Shown in pieces: positions 1-8,610 of a stretch of DNA of 64,000 bases. A model generated the notes under the pieces. It was not told the origin of the DNA and searched no databases. It saw only the letters and a list, made by a program, of their open reading frames with translations. The first letter of the stretch is position 1; the number at the start of each line of letters is the position of its first letter. The position numbers and the translations under genes are program-made. The stretch lies in NCBI RefSeq assembly GCF_016862115.1, contig NZ_BOMI01000028.1, forward strand, positions 1-64,000, written 5' to 3'. Source of the stretch: Paractinoplanes deccanensis (lineage in GTDB: Bacteria > Actinomycetota > Actinomycetes > Mycobacteriales > Micromonosporaceae).

Positions 1-126
1 CATCCGCACGACCAGCTGTGTCATCCGCACGACCAGCTGTGTCATCCGCACGACCAGCCGTGTCATCCGCGCGACCAGCCGTGTCATGCGCGCGGTTGGC
101 AGTGTCATGTGCGGCGCCGGCTGTGT
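1..126. repeat. 21-bp in-frame tandem repeat in the GH15 gene
   Basis: Six contiguous 21-bp units start at 1, 22, 43, 64, 85 and 106. Units 1 and 2 are identical, units 3 and 4 differ from them by one or two bases, and units 5 and 6 (nearest the gene start) are much more diverged. Each unit encodes seven residues (D/H-D-T-A-G-R-A type), so the frame is kept. The array is cut by the window edge and its full copy number is unknown. Confidence 0.95.
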
Positions 127-304
127 CGCGCGGGCGGGGCGCGATCGTCCAGTGGCCGTTCTCCTCGTTGCCGAGCAGTGCCGCGAAGATGGCCCCCGAG
201 TCGAAGCGCGGCACGCACAGCCAGTCGATGCATCCGTTGCGCCCCACGAGCGCGGCCGTCTGCGTGTCCGCGATGATCGCGTAGTCCTCGATCGGCAGAG
301 CCAT
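1..304 (-). CDS. GH15 glucoamylase/trehalase-like protein, N-terminus only (runs off left edge)
   Basis: Reading leftwards from the ATG at 304, the frame stays open to the window edge. The first 57 residues match the N-terminus of actinobacterial GH15 glucoamylase-like enzymes: [20 protein letters not shown], then a [17 protein letters not shown] block and FAALLG. Family members hydrolyse alpha-glucosidic bonds or trehalose in the cytoplasm; the catalytic domain lies outside the window, so specificity cannot be read. Right after the conserved WTIAPR segment the protein enters a tandem heptapeptide ([14 protein letters not shown]) that continues to the edge, where family members normally go straight on into beta strands. 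The gene is divergent from the flippase gene, with only 47 bp between the two starts. Confidence 0.75.
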   Translation of the reverse strand, partial: MALPIEDYAIIADTQTAALVGRNGCIDWLCVPRFDSGAIFAALLGNEENGHWTIAPRPRDTAGAAHDTANRAHDTAGRADDTAGRADDTAGRADDTAGRAD

Positions 305-351
305 AACTGACGTCGTTACCCGCGTGCGCCTCCCCTCTACCCTGGGCGGCG

Positions 352-1854
352 ATGACTTCTCTCGGACAGGCCGGCCGCGGCATGGCGCTGGCGACGCTGG
401 CCTCGCGGGCCGCCGGCTTCGCCCGCATCCTGGTGCTGGCCTCCGCGCTGGGCCTCGGCAGCCGGCTGCTCGACGCGTACAACGTCGCCAACACGCTGCC
501 CAACGCCGTCTTCGAGCTCGTCGTCGGCGGTGCCATGGCCAGCGTGGTCGTGCCCCTGCTGGCCCGGGCCCCCGACGACTCCCACGCGCGCCGGCTGATG
601 ACCCTGATCGTGTACGCCCTGAGCGCCGTCACGGTCGCCGCCATGCTCGTCGCGCCGTGGCTGGTGTCGCTCTACGCGCCCGGGTTCTCGCCCGATCAGC
701 GCGCCCTCGCCGCCGACTTCGCCCGCTTCTTCCTCCCGCAGATCCTGTTCTACGGCGTGAGCGCCGTCGCCGGCGCCGTGCTGAACACCCGCGGCCGTTT
801 CGCGGCGCCCGCCTGGGCACCCCTGGTCAACAGCCTCATCGTGATCGCCGTCGGCCTGCTTTACCTGGTGTTCCCGTCGTTCACCCTGCTCGCCGCCGGC
901 ACGACAGCCGGGGTGCTCGGCCAGATGACCCTCGTGCTGTGGGCGCTCGCGCGCAGCGGCTTCTCGTTGCGCCCGCGCCTCGACCCGCGCGGCATCGGCC
1001 TGCGCCGCATCGCCCGCCTCGGCGGCTGGGTGCTGCTGTCGGTGGTCGCCGCCCAGGTCCTGCTCGCCGTCGCCACGCGCGCCGCCTCGCTGAGCGGTCC
1101 CGGCGGCGTCACCGCGTACCAGAACGCTTTGGCGATCTTCCAGATGCCGTACGCGGTGATCGCCCTGTCCGTGATGACCGCCATCCTGCCGCGGCTCAGC
1201 CGCAGCGCCGCCGACCGCAACCACCGCCAGGTCACCGAGGACCTGTCCCGCGCCGTGCGGCTCGCCGTGGTCGCCCTGGCACCGATCGCCGCCGCGATGC
1301 TGGTGCTGGGGCCGCAGATCGCCACGCTGCTGTTCGCCCACGGCCGCAGCTCCCCCGACGCGATCGCCCGGCTCGGCCTGGTCGTCGCCGCGTTCGGCCT
1401 GGCGCTGATCCCGTTCGCCGGCTACGCCATCCTCCAGCGCGGCTTCTACGCCCTTCAGGACACCCGCACCCCCGCCCTGATCACCACCGGCGTCACAGCG
1501 GTCGGCGTGCTCGGCTGCCTGGTCGCGGGCTGGACGCTGCCGAGCGCCCACGTCGTCGTCGCGGTGCCGCTGGCGTACGCGCTGGCGTACACGACCGGTC
1601 TGATCGCCTCGGCCGTGGTGCTGCGCCGCCGCCTGGGCCGCATCGACGGTCATCGTCTGCTGCGCACCCACGCCAAGGTGGCGCTGGCCGGGGGCCTCGC
1701 GGGCGCGGTGACCGCCGCGCTGGTCGTCCCCCTGCCCGGCCCGGCGCTCGTCACCTTCACCGCGGCGGCCGTCGTCGGCGCGGCCGTCTATCTGGCGGTC
1801 GCCAAGCTGGTGCACCTGTCAGAGGTGCGGCAGCTCGTCCGGCTCGCCGTCTGA
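352..1854 (+). CDS. MurJ/MviN-type lipid II flippase-like membrane protein
   Basis: The 500-residue protein is hydrophobic throughout, with about 13-14 predicted membrane helices. It opens with the family-typical [18 protein letters not shown] and a YNVANTLPN segment, followed by [16 protein letters not shown], all hallmarks of the MurJ/MviN branch of the MOP exporter superfamily. MurJ proteins flip lipid-linked peptidoglycan precursor across the membrane. Actinobacteria often carry several paralogues, and this one lacks the long cytosolic pseudokinase extension seen in mycobacterial MviN, so it may be an accessory flippase. The ATG at 352 is the first good start after the divergent GH15 gene. 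Confidence 0.85.
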   Translation: MTSLGQAGRGMALATLASRAAGFARILVLASALGLGSRLLDAYNVANTLPNAVFELVVGGAMASVVVPLLARAPDDSHARRLMTLIVYALSAVTVAAMLVAPWLVSLYAPGFSPDQRALAADFARFFLPQILFYGVSAVAGAVLNTRGRFAAPAWAPLVNSLIVIAVGLLYLVFPSFTLLAAGTTAGVLGQMTLVLWALARSGFSLRPRLDPRGIGLRRIARLGGWVLLSVVAAQVLLAVATRAASLSGPGGVTAYQNALAIFQMPYAVIALSVMTAILPRLSRSAADRNHRQVTEDLSRAVRLAVVALAPIAAAMLVLGPQIATLLFAHGRSSPDAIARLGLVVAAFGLALIPFAGYAILQRGFYALQDTRTPALITTGVTAVGVLGCLVAGWTLPSAHVVVAVPLAYALAYTTGLIASAVVLRRRLGRIDGHRLLRTHAKVALAGGLAGAVTAALVVPLPGPALVTFTAAAVVGAAVYLAVAKLVHLSEVRQLVRLAV

Positions 1855-1856
1855 CG

Positions 1857-4800
1857 TCAGTCGTCGTCCCCGGCGTGCCGCATCGTCATCATGATGCCGG
1901 CGAGCTCCTCCCGGCCGCTGAGCGCCGCGAGGTCCTCGCGGTCCGCCAGTTCCTCGTCGTCGTCGAAGAGCCAGCGGTCGTCCTGGGCGTCGCCGATCAC
2001 GCGGATTCCCGAGCTTTGCAGCTCCGCGACGAAGTCTTGTGCTTCTGGGCCCAGGATCCGCCCGAGCCCTTCGACGCGGATCCTCTTGAGGCCGCGCATG
2101 GCCTTGAGCGTCTCGGCGTCCGGAAGGCTGTTGTTGCCGAGCAGCGTCAGGTCTCGCAGGTCGCTGTCGCGCAGTGGCCACCAGTCCCCGACTGTGCTGT
2201 TCTCGACGGCGAGACTCCGCAGCGAGGAAAGGCCGTCCAGGAAGTCGATGTCGTCGAGGAAGTGGACACCCTTGAGCCTCAGCGAATGCAGCGCCTGGCA
2301 GTACCGGACGGTCATGAGGCTCTCCAGCCGGGGGCAGTCGATGATCCAGAGCCGTCGCAGTGGCAGGTCGTCGAGGCCGTCGAGCCGTCGAAGGTCGGGG
2401 CACCAGGCGAGAGTCAGCGCCGACAGGGCGGACCGGCGCCCGCCGAGCTTCCTCGTGTTCTCCAGGCCGGAGACGTCGGTGGCCAATTCCAGGCGCCGCA
2501 GCCCGGGAAGGCGGTCGAGCAGTCCGTCGAGGTCCAGGGTGATGTTCTCGGCCGAGAGGACGCCGAGCTTGCGGAGCCTGGTCAGCGACTCGCGGTCCAG
2601 CCGCACCGGGCAGTTCCTGACGGCCAGGGTGTGCAGGGTGTCCGAGTCCAGGATCGCGCCGATGTCGCGCAGGTTCGCGCACGCTTCGACGATGACCGAC
2701 GTCAGCCGCCGGCCACCGGCGAGGAAGTCCAGGGAGCCGGTCTCGTCGTCGGAGCGCAGGGCGAACGCCTCGACGGTCCGGACGTCCCGCAGCGCGGCGA
2801 GCGCGCCACCCGACTCCCCGCTGAGGTCGCATCGGACCGGGCCCAGATCCGTGACGTACGGGAGTCCGCGGATCATCTCGGCCTCCGTCACGTCGACCCG
2901 CCAGCCGCCGTCCGGGTGCGGCCCGAACGCCGCCTCGGCGAACTCCACCGCGTCGAAGAATCCCCACGCGTTCTGCCGGGCCTGGCACACCGCCGGCCGC
3001 CGGTCCTCGCCGAACCGCGCGATGATCCGCAGCGCCGCGGGACCGCCCACCAGCGCCGCCGTGTAGAGCGTGGCCGCGGCCGACGCCTCGGGCAGGCCGG
3101 CGACGTCCTCCGGCAGCGCCGGCAGCACGTCCTCGCCGAGGCCGGCCAGCACGCGTGCCGCGCGCAGATTGGCGGGCGGCACGAGCTTGCCGAGGTTTCG
3201 CATGACGCGCTGGTTGACCTCCGGCGACATGCGCAGGACGACCTCGGAGCAGCTGAGCGCGAGCAGCCGCAGCCGCGCCCGCCGGGTCCACGACATGCGG
3301 CGCCGGTCGGCCCGGTCGAGCAGCGCCGTCACCAGCCGTTCCGCCTCGTGCTGCCGCGCGTAGCCCGCCGCCATCACGATGACCTCGTGGAACTCGTCGC
3401 TCTCGGCGTGCCGCAGCAGGGCCTCGATCGCGTCGCTGTCGACGAAGCGGGCGGCCGCCAGGTATTCCTGGAACGTCTTGTGGACGAAGTCGATGCGCCC
3501 CGGCGCCGGCTCGCGCAGCACCCCTGAGCGGGCCAGCAGGAAATCGTGCACGTCGTCCGCGCTCACCCCCACGTGCGGCATCGCCGTGATGATCGACGAG
3601 ATCTTGGCGCGGACCCGTGCCTCGTCGGCGTCCGCCAGGCCGTTGCTGGTGAACCAGTACGCGAGGTCCTGCAGGATGGCCAGGCGGTCGTCGTACTCCA
3701 GCCCGATGTCCACCCGGTCCGAGATCTGCCGCTCGTGGTCGCGCCGGCGCAGCAGCATCTCCAGCGCCGCCCGGTAGATCTCGATCCGCCGCTGCGGCAG
3801 CTGGGTGCGCCGCTCCCAGTTGAGCGCGCACAGCAGCGCGCAGAGCAGCGGGTTGGTCGCCATCGTGCGCAGCGGCCGGCTGCGGTCGATGGACGCCACC
3901 ATCGCGCGCCGGAACCGTTCGGCCTCCTCGTCGGTGACCCGGCTGCCGGCCTCCACCTTGACCGCGGCGTGCCAGTGGCGCAGGAATGCCGCGACGTGCG
4001 CCCGGGTCATCGGCAGCAGGTCGGACTGGGCGAACCCGGCCTTGTCCAGCCACTCCGGTGCGGTCGTCCCCGGCCGCGAGGTCACCACGATCCGCGCCTT
4101 CGGGTAGTCGTGGACCAGGTCGCCGATCCACTCGTGCAGCTCGGCCCGGCGGTGCTTCGGGATCTCGTCCACCCCGTCGAGCAACAGCACCCCCCGGCCG
4201 CTGGAGAGCGTGCGAGCCACCCAGCCCGCGTCCGGAACCCGCTCGATCAGCGACCGCGACAGCCCGGTCAGGATCTTGCTGGGCCCCGGGAACTCCTGGT
4301 CGGCGAAGCGGCGCAGCTCCACGAGGACGGGAACGAGGCGGTTCCACCCGGCGAGCCGCCCGTGGTGCCCGCCCAGCGCCGACCGGAGCGCCAGCCAGCG
4401 CAGCAGGGTGGTCTTGCCCGACCCCGGCAGCCCGCTGATGTAGACGCACCGGCTCGCGGAGACGACCTCGTCGATCGTGGACTCGGCCTGGTCGTCGCGG
4501 CCCGACATCAGCAGGCCGATGTAGGCCACGTCCAGCGAGTAGCGCCGGGTCGGCCCGGCCACCGTCACCCCGAACAGCTCGACCCGGTCGAACTTCCGGA
4601 TGACCTCGCGCCGGTAGTCCACCTCGAACTCCGCCTCGGCCGTGCGCGCCGACAGCACCGACCGCCGCGGCATCTGCGCCAGCACCTGCCGCAACAGGTC
4701 GATGATCTCGCTGTCCCGGGCCAGCAACTCGCGCAGCGCCCGCTGCTGGAAACTGGGCAGCGTGATGATCACCTCGACCAGGTGCGCGATCGCCTCCCGC

Positions 4801-5231
4801 ATCATCCGCGCGAAGAACGCCTCCCCCGCCTCGCTCAGCCCGAGCCGCCGCACCTGGCTCTCGGCCGCCGGCGCGACCAGCGCCAGGAGGGCGGCCTCAT
4901 CCAGGTTGGCGTCGAAGAGCACGTCGTCGCCGAACTCGGTCTCCTCCAGCGCCGCCGCGACCCCTTCCAGCACGAGCTGGCGGTCGGCCGACGGCATCGC
5001 CGCCATCTCGGCGTCCACCACCGGCTGCAGCCGATCGGCGATCGTCTCGGCAAGCTGATCCATCTGCCGAAGCAACTTCCGCTGCGGCAACAGCCCCAGC
5101 CCCCGAGCCCCGGCCAGCTCCACCAGCCCCATCCGCCGCTCGGCCGCCGACCGCCGCCCCGCGATCAGCGCCTTGCCCCCGACGGTGGCCACGGTCGTCC
5201 CGATGCGCAGCAGAATCGCTTCGACCACCAT
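1857..5231 (-). CDS. NACHT-domain STAND NTPase with leucine-rich repeats
   Basis: About 1124 residues. The N-terminal ~200 residues are helical and charged, like the NACHT-associated helical domains of bacterial NACHT proteins. A Walker A motif GLPGSGKTTL lies near residue 265 and a Walker B GVLLLDGVDEIP near residue 350, followed by the NACHT winged-helix region. From about residue 740 the sequence breaks into degenerate leucine-rich repeats (LRRLEL, LSALTL, LRRLWI, LHSLRL, LRSLAV, LRDLTL). The tail is acidic. Bacterial NACHT proteins are STAND ATPases, and several give phage resistance by sensing and cell shutdown. No partner gene is visible and no nuclease or TIR domain is seen at the N-terminus. 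I chose the ATG at 5231 (MVVEAILLRIG); an upstream ATG at 5255 is possible. The stop lies 3 bp beyond the convergent flippase stop. Confidence 0.88.
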   Translation of the reverse strand: MVVEAILLRIGTTVATVGGKALIAGRRSAAERRMGLVELAGARGLGLLPQRKLLRQMDQLAETIADRLQPVVDAEMAAMPSADRQLVLEGVAAALEETEFGDDVLFDANLDEAALLALVAPAAESQVRRLGLSEAGEAFFARMMREAIAHLVEVIITLPSFQQRALRELLARDSEIIDLLRQVLAQMPRRSVLSARTAEAEFEVDYRREVIRKFDRVELFGVTVAGPTRRYSLDVAYIGLLMSGRDDQAESTIDEVVSASRCVYISGLPGSGKTTLLRWLALRSALGGHHGRLAGWNRLVPVLVELRRFADQEFPGPSKILTGLSRSLIERVPDAGWVARTLSSGRGVLLLDGVDEIPKHRRAELHEWIGDLVHDYPKARIVVTSRPGTTAPEWLDKAGFAQSDLLPMTRAHVAAFLRHWHAAVKVEAGSRVTDEEAERFRRAMVASIDRSRPLRTMATNPLLCALLCALNWERRTQLPQRRIEIYRAALEMLLRRRDHERQISDRVDIGLEYDDRLAILQDLAYWFTSNGLADADEARVRAKISSIITAMPHVGVSADDVHDFLLARSGVLREPAPGRIDFVHKTFQEYLAAARFVDSDAIEALLRHAESDEFHEVIVMAAGYARQHEAERLVTALLDRADRRRMSWTRRARLRLLALSCSEVVLRMSPEVNQRVMRNLGKLVPPANLRAARVLAGLGEDVLPALPEDVAGLPEASAAATLYTAALVGGPAALRIIARFGEDRRPAVCQARQNAWGFFDAVEFAEAAFGPHPDGGWRVDVTEAEMIRGLPYVTDLGPVRCDLSGESGGALAALRDVRTVEAFALRSDDETGSLDFLAGGRRLTSVIVEACANLRDIGAILDSDTLHTLAVRNCPVRLDRESLTRLRKLGVLSAENITLDLDGLLDRLPGLRRLELATDVSGLENTRKLGGRRSALSALTLAWCPDLRRLDGLDDLPLRRLWIIDCPRLESLMTVRYCQALHSLRLKGVHFLDDIDFLDGLSSLRSLAVENSTVGDWWPLRDSDLRDLTLLGNNSLPDAETLKAMRGLKRIRVEGLGRILGPEAQDFVAELQSSGIRVIGDAQDDRWLFDDDEELADREDLAALSGREELAGIMMTMRHAGDDD

Positions 5232-5301
5232 GTCCCGACGGTAGTGACAGCCCACCGCCCCACGTCAACCGTCCACACGCGCCGGCGGGCACTGATCGGG
5301 C

Positions 5302-5613
5302 TCAGCTGTCCGGCAGCAGGGGCCGCATGAAGGTTCGGTCGTAGCGAAGCACGCAGCCCGACTCGTCGCGGATGCGGTCGGCGGCGATGAACTCCGGGTC
5401 GGTGCCGAAGCGGGCGCGGTAGCGCTCGTACGCGGCGAGGCTCTCGAAGCTGAACAGCGCCTCGGCCCGGTCGCTGGCGCCCTCGGCGGGGAGGAAGTAG
5501 CCGTGGTGGATGCCACCGTGCTTGTTGACCAGGCGCATCCATGCGCGGGCGAAGCGTTCGAACGCCTCCGTCCGCCCGGGGTCGATGACATAGTGCACGA
5601 CACAGGTGATCAC
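5302..5613 (-). CDS. NIPSNAP-family small protein
   Basis: 103 residues from a GTG start. The sequence VITCVVHYVIDPGRTEAFER, followed by FARAWMRLVNKHGGIHHGYFLPAEG and a late FESLAAYERYR, is typical of the NIPSNAP/dimeric alpha-beta barrel family. These are small cytosolic proteins of unclear, possibly monooxygenase-like, role. Longer upstream starts exist but add only non-homologous residues. It is divergent from the next gene, with the shared promoter in 5614-5700. Confidence 0.8.
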   Translation of the reverse strand: MITCVVHYVIDPGRTEAFERFARAWMRLVNKHGGIHHGYFLPAEGASDRAEALFSFESLAAYERYRARFGTDPEFIAADRIRDESGCVLRYDRTFMRPLLPDS

Positions 5614-5700
5614 CTGGCCAGCGTAGGTGCCACGCCAGGAGCCGACCGCCCGGACACAAACCGGATGCGAGTCGCGGCCGGGATCGGCGATCATCACGCC

Positions 5701-6042
5701 GTGACGACGACGAGTGAGGTCGGCGGGTCTCGCGCCCGGTTCGAGGACAAGGCGCGCGCCCTCGTCGGCCGGCGCCTCACCGGCATCGGCTACTGGGACA
5801 TCATCGGTGACGGTTCGGATCGCGACCTGTGGGACTTCGGGGACTGGCACCACGCCGTCATGGGGGTGGAGCTCGGCACCGACGCCGACCCGGTCACGGT
5901 GACCTGGACCAACACCTTCTATCCGTACGGTGTGGAAGTCTTCGACGAGCCGATCGGCCGTCACGTCGTCGAAGACCCCGACGGCGCCCGCCGGATCGGC
6001 CCGGACATCGAGGCGAGCAGCCCCTGGCATCCAGGCAGCTGA
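5701..6042 (+). CDS. hypothetical protein, probably truncated at its 3' end
   Basis: 113 residues from GTG 5701. The body (LTGIGYWDIIGD, WDFGDWHHAVMGVELGTD, VTVTWTNTFYPYGVEVF) has good codon bias and reads as a real actinobacterial protein of unknown function. From memory of such proteins, a further C-terminal half is expected after the SSPW region. Here the reading stops after WHPGS, exactly where a fragment of a different gene begins in another frame. I therefore regard it as the surviving 5' part of a longer gene. That judgement is inference. Confidence 0.55.
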   Translation: MTTTSEVGGSRARFEDKARALVGRRLTGIGYWDIIGDGSDRDLWDFGDWHHAVMGVELGTDADPVTVTWTNTFYPYGVEVFDEPIGRHVVEDPDGARRIGPDIEASSPWHPGS

Positions 6043-6370
6043 CATCACGCCCTGGAATGCCTACCCCCGGTACATAAACCGGAAGCCTGACGCGGCCGAA
6101 CTCGATGCCGGAGTCCAGCCGCTGGTTCAACTCCTTGACATCCTCACCGAGCTCAAGGTGATCTTGTTGCAGGGTGGTGACGCCCAGAGTGTCTGGCGAC
6201 GTCTGACCCGCCGGCATGCCGGATTCGTCCTCGAGCGGCGCCTCGTGGTCATCGAGACCTACCACCCCAGCAGGCAGGCGCTGTGGTCTCCAGATCCGGA
6301 TGTCCGCCGGCGACCGCGCGAGAACAGGACAATGGCGTACCGACGGGTGGCGGACATAGTGCACGGCTGA
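6038..6370 (+). pseudogene. uracil-DNA glycosylase-like gene, C-terminal fragment
   Basis: In a frame different from the preceding gene, about 110 residues from 6038 carry WNAYPRYINRKPDAAELDAG, then VQPLVQLLDILTELKVILLQGG and, near the end, VVIETYHPSRQALW before a stop. This is the C-terminal half of the uracil-DNA glycosylase-like superfamily, with the conserved TYHPSR histidine motif. There is no start codon or N-terminal half (no GxxPG-type active-site loop). It abuts the truncated 5701 gene within a few bases, so the two are the edges of one deletion or replacement event. Confidence 0.7.
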
Positions 6371-6485
6371 GCCGCGGCACCGCAGGGCGGCGCAATCAGT
6401 CAGAGACTGCCGTATTGCCGTTGCCTGCTACCTTGAGTGGTCCCGAACATCCCCCCGCTGCCACAGAGCGCGAAAGGTGATTTCG

Positions 6486-7004
6486 ATGGATGCACTGACG
6501 GCTCTCGCGGCGGTTGTCTCGGCTGTTGTCGCCATTGCGGCGGCCGCTTTCTCCTATCGGAACGCCAAGGGTGCCATGCTCAGCGCCGAGGTGGCCGACC
6601 GCGGATTCCGGCGTGCCAATGTGCTGGGTCTGTTCCACGGCTTCGACGCTGCCGGTCAGGCCACGCTGCAAAATCCGCGGCTGCTCTACGACGTCTACGG
6701 GCTCGACCGGAGCGTGCCGATCGAGGAAGCTCAGAACATCGCCCATCTGAGTCACATGCTCGACGCTTTCCAAAGCTTCTACGGCGATGCGCACGACGGC
6801 GACTTCTCGCGCATGGCCGAGGAGATGAAAAGGCAGACGACATTCCTCAACAAGATCTTGTCGGTTCCCGCCAATGAGGCGCGGTGGGAGGCGGCCAAGA
6901 GCCTCTATTACGGCGAGTTCGACGCGTCGTTCGTCCGCGCCGTCGATGACATCATCGCGTTCGAGAGGGAAAGGCGCCCGCTCCCTCAGACCCCTGTGGC
7001 GTAG
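6486..7004 (+). CDS. unknown membrane-anchored protein
   Basis: 172 residues. The ATG at 6486 is preceded by AAAGG (6473-6477) at good spacing, which favours it over the in-frame GTG at 6477. One N-terminal membrane helix (residues about 4-24, ALTALAAVVSAVVAIAAAAF) is followed by a soluble, mostly helical domain. The third-position GC bias is weaker than in neighbouring genes. I do not recognise a family. It sits between two gene fragments (glycosylase-like upstream, GNAT downstream on the other strand), so it may be cargo brought in by the event that broke them. Its last codons overlap the GNAT remnant. Confidence 0.65.
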   Translation: MDALTALAAVVSAVVAIAAAAFSYRNAKGAMLSAEVADRGFRRANVLGLFHGFDAAGQATLQNPRLLYDVYGLDRSVPIEEAQNIAHLSHMLDAFQSFYGDAHDGDFSRMAEEMKRQTTFLNKILSVPANEARWEAAKSLYYGEFDASFVRAVDDIIAFERERRPLPQTPVA

Positions 7005-7084
7005 AGCGCGAACGGCTCGCCGTCGGCGTGCTGCTCGGTGATCGGCTCCAGGCGGAGCCGGTCGGTCAGGCGCGGGGCCGTCAT
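6986..7084 (-). pseudogene. GNAT acetyltransferase, N-terminal remnant
   Basis: The ATG at 7084 overlaps the stop of the upstream 7081 gene (ATGA coupling). It begins like an intact RimJ-type acetyltransferase: MTAPRLTDRLRLEPITEQHA, then FALYA. After about 29 residues the similarity ends and a stop follows three codons later. The remaining ~130 residues of an acetyltransferase are missing, replaced by the 3' end of the convergent 6486 gene. The intact start with a coupled context indicates recent loss. Confidence 0.65.
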
Positions 7085-7956
7085 CCGGCGGCGCGGGTGC
7101 GGCCGGCGGCGGCGAGGGCGACCATCTCGCTGGAGCGGGCGTCGAGGGATCGGGTCTTGTGGTGGCCCTCGAGCTCGACCCACATGGCCAGGAAGTGCTG
7201 GATGAGCTGGCCGCGCGGGTCGGAGATGACCAGCTCGCAGCGGGTGCGGGGCTCCCAGCGGCCGTCGTCGGTCTCGCGGAGCTCCTGGAGCTGCAGGATC
7301 AGGATCTTGCGATCGACGATCAGGAACTTGTACGGGAACGTGGTCGGCGTGACGCGCAGCGAGACGTCCCGGCCGGCCGCGTGCATCTCGCACATGCGCA
7401 GGCAGTGGCGCACGAACGTGTTCTCGGCCTGCAGGCCGGGCTGGTCACCGCCGAACGGCTTCGACGTGTCCGGCACCTGGCAGTAACGGCGGTAGCGGAT
7501 GCCCGCCTTCTCCACGCGGTCGAGGATCGCGTCGAGGTGCCAGGCCATCACGTTCGACTGCATCTGGACGTCGGGGCGCACGCCCTCGTCGGTGACGCGG
7601 TCGAGGACCAGGATCTCGCGCTCGGCCTCCTGGAACGCCCGGACGACCAGGTCGTCGCCGGGCGCGCGGTAGCGGTTGACGTCCTGGAGCATCTGGCAGC
7701 GCACGGTGATGTCGAGGATCTGCGACAGTCCCTCGACCGCGTGCTGGGTGCTGCGGGTCATCGCCACGACGGCGGCGCTGAGCCCGATCACGGTGAGCCC
7801 GAGCAGCCCGACCGCCATCTCCAGCGGGCGCCGAGGGCCGTTGATCTCGTTTTGCACGACCGCGCCGAGGATCGCGCCGGCGAAGGCGCTGGCGAGGGTG
7901 AGCACCACGACCGACGTACGGCCCGTCTTCTTGCCTTGCAGGTCCATCCGCGCCAC
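7081..7956 (-). CDS. two-TM membrane protein of unknown function
   Basis: 291 residues. Two adjacent hydrophobic helices occupy roughly residues 15-35 and 45-66, after a basic N-terminus. A soluble domain follows, with conserved-looking blocks (EREILVLDRVTDEG, VEKAGIRYRRYCQVPD, FPYKFLIVDRKILILQLQEL, GQLIQHFLAMWVELE). The central FLIVDRK block resembles the strand around the active site of phospholipase D-like folds, but no HKD motif is present, so I do not assign that function. The stop overlaps the start of the broken GNAT gene. Confidence 0.7.
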   Translation of the reverse strand: MARMDLQGKKTGRTSVVVLTLASAFAGAILGAVVQNEINGPRRPLEMAVGLLGLTVIGLSAAVVAMTRSTQHAVEGLSQILDITVRCQMLQDVNRYRAPGDDLVVRAFQEAEREILVLDRVTDEGVRPDVQMQSNVMAWHLDAILDRVEKAGIRYRRYCQVPDTSKPFGGDQPGLQAENTFVRHCLRMCEMHAAGRDVSLRVTPTTFPYKFLIVDRKILILQLQELRETDDGRWEPRTRCELVISDPRGQLIQHFLAMWVELEGHHKTRSLDARSSEMVALAAAGRTRAAG

Positions 7957-8031
7957 CTCCCGCTGCCAGCCAGAATAGGGCGGCGGTGGCCTTTCCCCCG
8001 AGTCGGAAAGCCGACCTTGCGCGGGGGTATC

Positions 8032-8346
8032 TCAGCGCTGCTCGACCAGCCTGCGGGCGCGCAGCAGGTGCGCCCACCACGGGCGCTTGGCGCGGGCGGC
8101 CCGCAGCGGCGGGCGGGCGGCCCGTTTGACGCTGACCCAGCCGCCGGGTCCCATGGTCACCTGCCCGATGGCGGGCCGGCGGCGCACGGCGAGCCCGGCC
8201 GACACGCCGACGACGGCCACGGCGGCTGCCACCGCCACGGCGGTCACGTCGACGACGGGGACGAATCGGGTCCCTCGCGGGGTGGTCACGTAGGCGCCGA
8301 TCTCGCGGTTGCCCCGCCGAACGGGCGCCGGCTGCGTAACGGTCAT
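8032..8346 (-). CDS. small basic membrane protein
   Basis: 104 residues with one hydrophobic segment at about 33-55 (VVDVTAVAVAAAVAVVGVSA) and a strongly basic C-terminal half. It is preceded by a GAGGAGG-like ribosome site just upstream of 8346. No family is recognised. It is divergent from the tiny gene at 8482. Confidence 0.55.
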   Translation of the reverse strand: MTVTQPAPVRRGNREIGAYVTTPRGTRFVPVVDVTAVAVAAAVAVVGVSAGLAVRRRPAIGQVTMGPGGWVSVKRAARPPLRAARAKRPWWAHLLRARRLVEQR

Positions 8347-8481
8347 GACGGCCTCCTCTCCTCAGGGGACACCGTCCGGCCGCCCGCCTCCAGGGCCGGA
8401 GGTCCCGGCGGGACAGTCCCTCGTCCTCTGCTCCCCGGCCGCGCGGCGCGGTGTGCTGAAGGCGTCACGAAGGAGGCCACC

Positions 8482-8610
8482 ATGAGGAAGCGTCACCTGA
8501 TCGCGGCGGGATACGTCGTCTCGCTGCCGCTGGGCACCGCGGCCGTGCTGGCCGCGACCGCCGCCGTCGAGGCGATGGCCCTGCGCGTCCGCCGCCGCCT
8601 CACCCGATAG
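8482..8610 (+). CDS. tiny hydrophobic protein (42 aa)
   Basis: ATG 8482 has a near-perfect Shine-Dalgarno AAGGAGG at 8469-8475. The 42-residue product is one membrane helix (about residues 8-30) with a basic tail ending RVRRRLTR. The strong ribosome site argues that it is translated. Its stop codon lies inside the first unit of the repeat array that follows. The function is unknown. Confidence 0.55.
   Translation: MRKRHLIAAGYVVSLPLGTAAVLAATAAVEAMALRVRRRLTR

Noticed and set aside
105-644. 179-aa minus-strand frame overlapping the flippase start
   Set aside because: The GH15 frame from 304 leftwards has clear family homology and covers the same strand, so this frame is a shadow.
324-3527. Very long plus-strand frame (1067 aa) opposite the NACHT gene
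   Set aside because: It is an antisense/out-of-frame reading in high-GC DNA, rich in Arg/Pro/Ala with no homology, and it crosses two clear genes on both strands.
5302-6048. Long version (248 aa) of the NIPSNAP-like gene
   Set aside because: The upstream 145 residues are antisense to the 5701 gene and not homologous; the GTG at 5613 starts the conserved domain.
7270-7330. Possible phospholipase D-like site in the 7081 membrane protein (FLIVDRK)
   Set aside because: The HxKx4D motif is absent, so catalytic activity is not supported.
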